Source: Paramarasmius palmivorus
Lineage: Eukaryota > Basidiomycota > Agaricomycetes > Agaricales > Marasmiaceae
Direction: 5' to 3'
DNA: 64,000 nucleotides
Assembly: GCA_037176845.1 (NCBI GenBank)
Contig: JAYKXP010000112.1
Span: 96,926-160,925, forward strand
Below the pieces are notes generated by a model. It did not search any database, was not told where the DNA came from, and worked only from the letters and a program-made list of their open reading frames with translations. Numbering within the stretch: position 1 is the stretch's first letter; each line of letters begins with the position of its first letter. The position numbers and the translations under genes are program-made. Positions 57,657-64,000 of this stretch are shown one piece after another.

Positions 57657-59156
57657 ATGGCTGATGCACCTACTTTGCGAGAATCATGGCGAGACCTCTC
57701 CGAGGACGGAGTAAATCAGATTAAAGCTGACAAGCTGAGTAAAGTAAAGCGACCTGCGAGCTTGCTCGAGGGAAGCCGCGCGGAAAAGTTTGAGCAGTGG
57801 GAAGAAGACCTGGATCTGATGTTCCTCGAAGGTGGTGTTACCCTAGATGAAGCAAAGATATACATAGCTATCAGACAGATGGAATATGACTTGAGGAAGA
57901 CCTGTGTGGGCTGGGATAGCTCGCGCGGAGACTCATATGAAAAGTTCATTGAGGACGTTAAAGAGGAAATTGGCTTTAAGGAAGGACGAGGATCGACTGC
58001 AACGTTGGACCGTCTAGTAAAGAGACACCAAAGCATAGGGCTGCAAGTCACCGAGGACGTGCTCAGGACATATAACCGTGTGTTTCGCTATGAAGCGAGT
58101 AAGCTCACAGCAGCGCCCGCGTTAGTCTCAAATACATTCCTAGTAGCTAGATACCTCGAGGCGTTTGAAGAGGACTTTATCCGAGAGATCGTTAATATGC
58201 TACAACGCATACAGAGCGACAAGCTTTCCCTAGGGAAAGGAAAAGAAAAGAAGAAAGACGATCAGGATAGGCGATTAGAGGATCCATATACCCTAGATGA
58301 AGTAATGGAAGTTGCTTTAAACATTGCTACGAGCAGGCTAGGAGATATATATACGAGGATCAATGCCTCTAGACGTACGAGGGATAGGCACGACGACTTG
58401 GAACCGCGTGTGTCGTCCAAGCATGTCAAGACTGTTACTATAAAACAGGAACCTGAAGTCGATGAAATTTCTCACAAGATGTCTGTATCTGTGGATAAGC
58501 ACGAGACTGAGATTCGCGATTTAAAGGATCTCGTTCGTTCTATGACGAACTCGATTGCTGAGACGCAGAAGAAGCAAGAAGCTTGGATGTCTATGGTTGT
58601 GAATGGGCAGATGCCACCAGGAGTGATGCGAGCGCCGACTTTTGCACAGAGCAGAGGTCCTAGTTCAAGTCAGCAGCTCTATAATCCTTCCGCGGGACGA
58701 CCTGGGACTCCTATGATAGGAAATGCGGCACGAGGAGTGCAGCCACCCCACAACAACTGTTTCATGTGTGGTCAAAGCGACCATTTCACGAGGAGTTGTA
58801 AGGTCTACCATAAGATGCGAGAACTAGGGTGGATAGTCGACGGTCCCGATGGCCGAGGCATCCTGCGAGATGGTTTGAAAATGCCATTCATACCACCTGG
58901 TTCGAATAAAACTAGAAAGGACTTGATTGAAGAGTTAGCCAAGCAGCGAGGATGGCCTGGTAGTGATAGCTATCACCCAGACAGCTATATGTTTGCGCTA
59001 GAAGAGGATGATATGGGACAAAGGTTCCAAGAATTAGCTATGGAGGACGAAGACATCGGGGAACAAGAGGAGAAGGAGGAACACCTTCTGACACTCTTGC
59101 TAGATCGTCAACAGCGTCGCTCGGGAAGGGGCAACCCGCAAGGGTCAAAAAACTAG
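57657..59156 (+). CDS. gag: Retrotransposon Gag polyprotein
   Basis: The first in-frame ATG is 57657 (MADAPTLRESWRDLSEDG). The same frame is open upstream to a TAG at 57255-57257 and looks coding there (DELLEVTRLRASVAAYEELR), but has no ATG. Capsid-like helical segments include KFEQWEEDLDLMFLEGG, DLRKTCVGWDSSRGDSYEKF and NTFLVARYLEAFEEDF. A CCHC zinc knuckle CFMCGQSDHFTRSC (C-x2-C-x4-H-x4-C) at about 58759-58800 binds RNA. The frame ends at TAG 59154-59156, immediately after A AAA AAC. No internal stop. Confidence 0.88.
   Translation: MADAPTLRESWRDLSEDGVNQIKADKLSKVKRPASLLEGSRAEKFEQWEEDLDLMFLEGGVTLDEAKIYIAIRQMEYDLRKTCVGWDSSRGDSYEKFIEDVKEEIGFKEGRGSTATLDRLVKRHQSIGLQVTEDVLRTYNRVFRYEASKLTAAPALVSNTFLVARYLEAFEEDFIREIVNMLQRIQSDKLSLGKGKEKKKDDQDRRLEDPYTLDEVMEVALNIATSRLGDIYTRINASRRTRDRHDDLEPRVSSKHVKTVTIKQEPEVDEISHKMSVSVDKHETEIRDLKDLVRSMTNSIAETQKKQEAWMSMVVNGQMPPGVMRAPTFAQSRGPSSSQQLYNPSAGRPGTPMIGNAARGVQPPHNNCFMCGQSDHFTRSCKVYHKMRELGWIVDGPDGRGILRDGLKMPFIPPGSNKTRKDLIEELAKQRGWPGSDSYHPDSYMFALEEDDMGQRFQELAMEDEDIGEQEEKEEHLLTLLLDRQQRRSGRGNPQGSKN
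59147..59153 (+). promoter_or_regulatory. Predicted -1 ribosomal frameshift site, gag to protease
   Basis: In the gag frame the sequence reads TCA AAA AAC TAG. The heptamer A AAA AAC fits X XXY YYZ and lies directly before the stop. The downstream protease frame is -1 and open through the site. GGGGCC (59170-59175) can pair with GGCCCC (59213-59218) as a stem downstream. Confidence 0.65.
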
Positions 59157-60622
59157 AAGCTCCAAGGATGGGGCCAACGTCTAGAGTGCCACAACCTGTA
59201 CCGGCCCCTGAGGATAAATCTAGATCTAGAAAACTGCGATCAGTGGTGGTAGAGATACCAACGCCTCCGCGGAGAAATATACCCAAGTCTGTTCCTGTTT
59301 CTGACTCCTCGTCATCTTCTTCTGTTTCTCTTCCTTCCAATATACCCACTAGTAAAGAAAACAAGACCCCTCGGGTCGAATTAAAAGATCTAGGTGATAA
59401 GGAGTCTGACGATGAGTTCTCAGACGATGAGGACGTAGATCCTAGGATGTCAAAACCGTCCTCGGAGAAACGACCATTCGACGAGGTGCTTCCTATCGTT
59501 AGACCACCTGTTCCTAGTGAACATATTAAGGCCCGTAGCGATATGGTGCCTACTAAAAATATCACTCCCGATATGGCGAAAGAGGACTTGCTAAAGCATA
59601 AAGCAGTCAGCCGAGGAGTGCCTATAGTTGCCGATGATCCGAAATCAAGGACATCACCGAGTGCGCTAGGGAATAAGCAAGTACGATTTAAAGGCACAGA
59701 CGAGGACGTAGCTACGGATCTATGTCGCTCGGAGGTCTCTTTGTCTATTGAAGAAGTTGCTGCTATTTCTCCTAGCGTTAGAAAAATATTGATGAGAAAA
59801 CTGCGTAATCGTCAGGTGTCAGGAAAGCCTGCCAAAACGTTCTTTAGCGAGTTATCGTCATATAGACGTTCCTCGGAACCGCTAGAATATAAACCTGTTC
59901 TCTCGGAGCATTCCTTGGTCATAGATGTCGAGGATATTGCGCTCGAGGAGGTGTTCGAAGTATTGACTGAGCCTAGGGGCAAATTACCTGAAGGTGCGGT
60001 CGTACAGAGGGATCCAGTTGAGACATATCAACAGGATGTGCCCGAGGGCGAGCGAAAAGACGTGATCATAGTGGCTAGTAATTCTGACAACCTCCGAGTG
60101 GTATTCCCTAAGATCAATGGGTCGAACGAGGAAGTAGAAAACGTCAAGGACTGTGGCTCGCAGATTGTAGTTATGTCAACCCTAGTAGCAGTTGGTTTGG
60201 GAGTAAGCTGGGATCCTACGGTTACCTTGCATATGCAGAGCGCTAATGGACAGCTGAAATCGACTAAAGGCATCGCTCGGAATGTACCGTTCGAGTTTGG
60301 AGATATTACTGTGTTCTTGCAAGTTCATATAGTTGATGATCCTCCGTTCCAAGTCCTCCTAGGACGACCCTTTGATGTGTTAACTTCTTCTGTGATCGAG
60401 AACTTCCCCGATGGTGAACAGTACATCACCGTTACTTGTCCGAATTCTGGGAGAAAGTGTACTATAGGTACCTATCCTAGGGGCATGGGAAAGAAGATCC
60501 GCGCTAGAAAAGAACCAACCCTAGTACCGATGAATGGGAATGCAGGGGCGGAAAAGCGTCAGGAAGAAGAACCAAAGAAGGAAGAAGCTGCGGCAAATTT
60601 TCAGACTCCCTCGAGGATATAA
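59156..60622 (+). CDS. Retrotransposon protease-containing ORF (gag-pro fusion part)
   Basis: Frame -1 relative to gag, open across the gag stop. An ATG at 59168 exists, but the slippery site suggests synthesis by frameshifting. The first half is Pro/Ser/Asp-rich and disordered (SDSSSSSSVSLPSNIPTS). The second half contains the retropepsin-like core: IVASNSDNLRVVFPKINGS, VKDCGSQIVVMSTLVAVGLG (D-x-G catalytic loop with Cys in place of Ser/Thr), VPFEFGDITVFLQVHIVDD and FQVLLGRPFDVLTSSVI. It ends TAA at 60620-60622, after a second slippery heptamer at 60595-60601. No internal stop or frameshift. Confidence 0.82.
   Translation, partial: EAPRMGPTSRVPQPVPAPEDKSRSRKLRSVVVEIPTPPRRNIPKSVPVSDSSSSSSVSLPSNIPTSKENKTPRVELKDLGDKESDDEFSDDEDVDPRMSKPSSEKRPFDEVLPIVRPPVPSEHIKARSDMVPTKNITPDMAKEDLLKHKAVSRGVPIVADDPKSRTSPSALGNKQVRFKGTDEDVATDLCRSEVSLSIEEVAAISPSVRKILMRKLRNRQVSGKPAKTFFSELSSYRRSSEPLEYKPVLSEHSLVIDVEDIALEEVFEVLTEPRGKLPEGAVVQRDPVETYQQDVPEGERKDVIIVASNSDNLRVVFPKINGSNEEVENVKDCGSQIVVMSTLVAVGLGVSWDPTVTLHMQSANGQLKSTKGIARNVPFEFGDITVFLQVHIVDDPPFQVLLGRPFDVLTSSVIENFPDGEQYITVTCPNSGRKCTIGTYPRGMGKKIRARKEPTLVPMNGNAGAEKRQEEEPKKEEAAANFQTPSRI
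60595..60601 (+). promoter_or_regulatory. Predicted -1 ribosomal frameshift site, protease to pol
   Basis: The protease frame reads GCA AAT TTT CAG. The heptamer A AAT TTT fits X XXY YYZ. The -1 frame reads AAA TTT TCA and stays open to the window end, whereas the protease frame stops 19 bases later. No strong downstream stem was seen by eye. Confidence 0.6.
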
Positions 60623-63600
60623 TCGGCGAGCATGGAGAGGTTGTACTGAAAATAGGGTACGATGAGCATGGAGAAGTGCGAGTGGAGGGATATAAACTCC
60701 CTGATAGAGAAAATTTCGAAAACGATGAGCTAGCAGAAGCATATGCGTTGGCTCTGGATAAAAATAGTTTGGATGAGCGAGCTAGGGATGTCTTAGAGTC
60801 ATATGAACACAAGAGTGTCGACAAAGACAATATGGCAACCTATAGCTTGTGGAGAGAAGGTCTTGAGTTGGTAGAGGTCCCTACTGTGGATCCGAGGGAT
60901 GTATATCTCACCACTAGCGACGAGGACACTTCTCTCCTAGCAAAAGAACATCAACGATTAGAACAGAGGAGACTAGGTTTCAGAAACCTGCTCTCGTTGA
61001 TAAAGAATAAAGATTTCATTTCCATATGGGAACACCTGTTTGGAAAGTCAGCGTCACAAGTCCTATTGCGAGATTTAAAATCGCTCGGACCTAAGAAGTT
61101 CAAAGAAAAATATCTACGAGCGATTAGAACAGGTATCAAGGGACTAGAGGCGCCCTGGGATCTGAGTGACGATAGCGATGAGCTGTCTGACGAGTACGAT
61201 GACATTGAATGGCGAATCTGGATGGCAGATAGCATGAATCCTGGGTTCCTAGCTTATTGGAAGCGGTTATATGGACAAGATGTTTGGCCCATACTGCTCC
61301 GAGGAGCGAAAGAACGAGGACTCGAGTGGTTTGTCATGCACTATGAGCACTTCCTTGTAGAAGAAGCAGCGACTCGAGCGCAAGCTGAAAATGGCGTTGG
61401 AAAGGAAACTTATATGCAGGACGTTGTGTCAGTATATGGGAAGTACAAACCAGTTGCGTTGAAGGTGAAACCGGTCAAAGCTACTTTGCCCTCGGAATTT
61501 AGGGTCGAACGCCACATATATGGTGATCCGCTAGCGGATATGCCGGCACTCTCGACAAATCCCCCTGAATTCGTTCCGAGCGCTAGATACAACGAGGAAA
61601 GGAAAGCTATCATAGATGCACATCATCCAGAGGGGTTCCTATGGCCCGAGGAAAGAAAATTAATGCATCATATGATGAGTCTGCAAGAAGAAGCATTTGC
61701 GTGGGACACCTCGGAAGGTGGAACCTTCAAGGAAGAGTTCTTTCCTCCTGTGAAATTTCCCGTTATCCCTCATACGCCTTGGGTGGAAAAGAACATTCCT
61801 ATACCGCCTGGCATCTACGATGAGGTTTGCAGAATCATTAAAGAGAAAATTAAAGCTGGAATATATGAACCATCAAGTTCCTCGTACCGATCTAAATGGT
61901 TCTGTGTCCTTAAGAAAGATGGAAAGAGTTTGCGACTAGTTCATAGTCTAGAGCCTCTTAACAAAGTCACGATTCAGTACTCGGGAGTACCACCAGCAAC
62001 TGCAGAAGTTGCGAGCGCGTTTTCAGGTCGCTCGTGTCTAGCTCTATTAGACATATGGGTCGGTTACGATGAAAGATTGATTGACGAGGACTCGAGAGAC
62101 TTGACTACGTTCCAAACGCCATTTGGACCGCATAGACTGGTAAAGCTACCTATGGGTTGGACTAATTCAGTCCCTATATTTCACGATGACGTGACCTATA
62201 TTCTCCAGGATGAGATTCCTGAGATATGTAAACCATATATCGACGATGTAGTAGTAGGAGGGCCAAAGACGCGATATGAAACGTCCGAGGAACCTCACTA
62301 TGAAACTATACCTGAGAACAAGGGTATTCGAAGATTTGTATGGGAACATTTCCAGAATGTTAATAGGGTCTGTCAACGAATGAAGTATTGTGGAGTAACG
62401 TTCTCCGGACCTAAAGCGTACCTTTGTGTTGAGGATGGTTTAGTTGTTGGACACTGGGTGTCCTGGAAAGGTGAAAAGCCAAACGAGAAGTTAGCAGAAG
62501 TGGTCCTATCGTGGGATCCAGCGAATTTCCGTGATAAGAAAGACGTCAACTCGTTCCTCGGAACGGCTGGACAAATGCGTATGTTCATTAGGGACTATGC
62601 TAGAATTACTCGGCCACTCAATAAGATCCGAGGACCCCAAGCTGAATACAAGATGGGTCCCGAGGAACAAGAGGCGGTTGAGAAAGTGAAAGAAGGCCTT
62701 AGAAATGCACCAGCCTTGAGACCGATTGAATATGACAATCCATATGGACTCACATTGGCTGTAGATACGTCGTGGCAAGCTGTTGGTTTCTACCTATATC
62801 AGCGCGATCGCAATGATCCTAGGAAAAAGTTCTTTAATTGGTTCGGGTCAGTAACACTGAACGAGCGCGAGGCTAGATTCTCGCAACCAAAACGAGAGCT
62901 ATATGGGCTCATGCTAGCGTTGATGGTCACTAAATATCAGACCATAGGATGTAGAAATTTAACCATAGAGACCGACGCTAGCTATATTAAGGGTATGCTA
63001 GACAACCCTGGTGCAGGACCTAATGCTACGATTAATAGATGGATTGAGGAAATTAGAAAATACCACTTTGAACTAGTACACATTAAGGGTGTAGTTCATG
63101 GACCCGATGGGTTATCGAGGCCACCACCTGGAGGCATATCGACCCCTCGGCCACCTAATATGAATGATGTCGACTATGGCATTCAAGACGATGGGGAACC
63201 GATTACTTTTCGCATGGGCGAGGGTGAGTCCGAGGAACCATTAGAGTTTGAATCTTTCAAAGGCGATATTGATACTAGAGGTGGTTACTTTAATAAGGTC
63301 CTAGCTGCGTCCGAGGACGACTTTGAGGAAGAACTCCAAGTCGCTCGGGAAGAAAACGTGTTTTATACACACACCGCGGAACGAATTAGATATCGCTCGG
63401 GGGTTGTGTTAGACTCTTTCCTACAGAATATCATGCTTCCACCTGAATGGACAGGGGAACGACAGAAAGAAAATCCATATGACGAGGAACACCGGTCAGA
63501 ACGCGCTCGCGCGCAAGATGATCGGCTGCAGTTAATCAGAGATTGGCTATCTAGGCCTAACTCCGCGTCGATCAGGAACCTGACCGAAACGGAAAAGTCC

Positions 63601-64000
63601 AAAATTAACAAAGAGGCATCAAAGTTCTTTGTGGATAACGAGGGACGGTTATATAGAAGGAATTTTGAAGATCCTAGTCAACATAGGCTAGTGGTCGAAA
63701 AGAAGAAACGGCTATGGATGCTGGAATCATCTCATGATTGCCTAGGGCATAAGGGGATGTTCGCTACGAAAGAATTAATAGAGAAAAGATTTTGGTGGCC
63801 GGATATAGAGTCGGATGTTGAATGGTTCGTCAAGTCCTGTGAGATATGCCAGAACAGACAGCGCGAGAAGGTTCAGATACCTCCGAGCGTGACCTACACT
63901 CCTTCTCTATTCCAGAAAATACATGTAGACGTCTTTAAGATGTCGCCCGCTAGCAATGGCTGCAAGAACGTTGTACATGGACGTTGCGCGTTGACAAATT
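60598..64000 (+). CDS. pol: Retrotransposon Pol: reverse transcriptase, RNase H, integrase (3' partial)
   Basis: Open in one frame without a stop to the window end (more than 1,130 codons), -1 relative to the protease ORF. The N-terminal third has no recognised domain. RT: SSSSYRSKWFCVLKKDGKSL, LALLDIWVGYDERLIDEDSR, LTTFQTPFGPHRLVKLPMGW and catalytic KPYIDDVVVGG (YIDD at 62236-62247). RNase H: LAVDTSWQAVGFYLYQ, FSQPKRELYGLMLAL, LTIETDASYIKGML. Integrase: zinc-binding SHDCLGHKGMF with KSCEICQNRQ (HHCC) and the first Asp of the D,D-E core in KIHVDVFKM. The domain order RT-RH-IN identifies Ty3/gypsy. The first in-frame ATG is near 60832. All visible catalytic residues are intact, so the copy may be young. 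Confidence 0.93.

Overview
The window is nuclear DNA of a mushroom-forming basidiomycete (Agaricomycetes). This is inferred from the very short introns (about 45-60 bp) that break nearly every gene, from fungal housekeeping genes (RBM25/Snu71-type splicing factor, PRMT3, RPAP3, Msp1, SLP1/SUCO-type SUN protein, CCDC25), and from agaric-type families (degenerate F-box proteins, seven-helix IHRCY-type membrane proteins, GH37 trehalase, GH43 arabinanase, type-B carboxylesterase). Exon joins were made by eye, so internal boundaries are approximate unless stated.

Layout. 1-1473: 3' part of an isopenicillin-N-synthase-like 2OG-Fe(II) oxygenase. 1869-3453: CCDC25 homologue and a small unknown gene. 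4960-6186: decayed seven-helix gene whose better preserved paralogue lies at 42744-44344. 6606-8537: F-box protein. 8538-12104: mostly gene-poor. 12105-24127: dense block with an OTT_1508-like deaminase, PRMT3 and RBM25 (divergent pair), membrane-linked trehalase and a membrane-anchored aldo/keto reductase. 24443-25029: small secreted protein with an M15-peptidase-like metal motif. 25030-27991: gene-poor and holding a MITE-like element. 27992-39541: carboxylesterase, RPAP3, arabinanase, SUN protein, Msp1. 40485-41954: second F-box-like protein. 44345-48427: accessory stretch with a broken RecQ-type helicase between 52-bp inverted repeats, followed by a 1.2-kb degenerate 39-bp tandem array with a palindromic core. 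48428-50028: third F-box-like protein. 50251-55320: orphan genes, all on the minus strand. From about 55333 to the window end: a Ty3/gypsy LTR retrotransposon (LTR, gag, protease, reverse transcriptase, RNase H, start of integrase).

How the genes relate. The housekeeping genes look independent. Trehalase, arabinanase, carboxylesterase and the M15-like protein form a loose set of secreted or surface hydrolases, each with a signal peptide, and all four have a TATA element at a normal distance upstream. The right third is accessory DNA built from mobile elements and lineage-restricted genes.

Most notable: the retrotransposon keeps gag, protease and pol in three successive -1 frames, and both junctions carry a canonical X XXY YYZ slippery heptamer (A AAA AAC just before the gag stop, A AAT TTT before the protease stop). 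This predicts a double -1 frameshift strategy. The 39-bp palindromic array at 47150-48305, with a detached 18-bp copy of its core at 50961-50978, is the strongest structure not explained by ordinary gene annotation.
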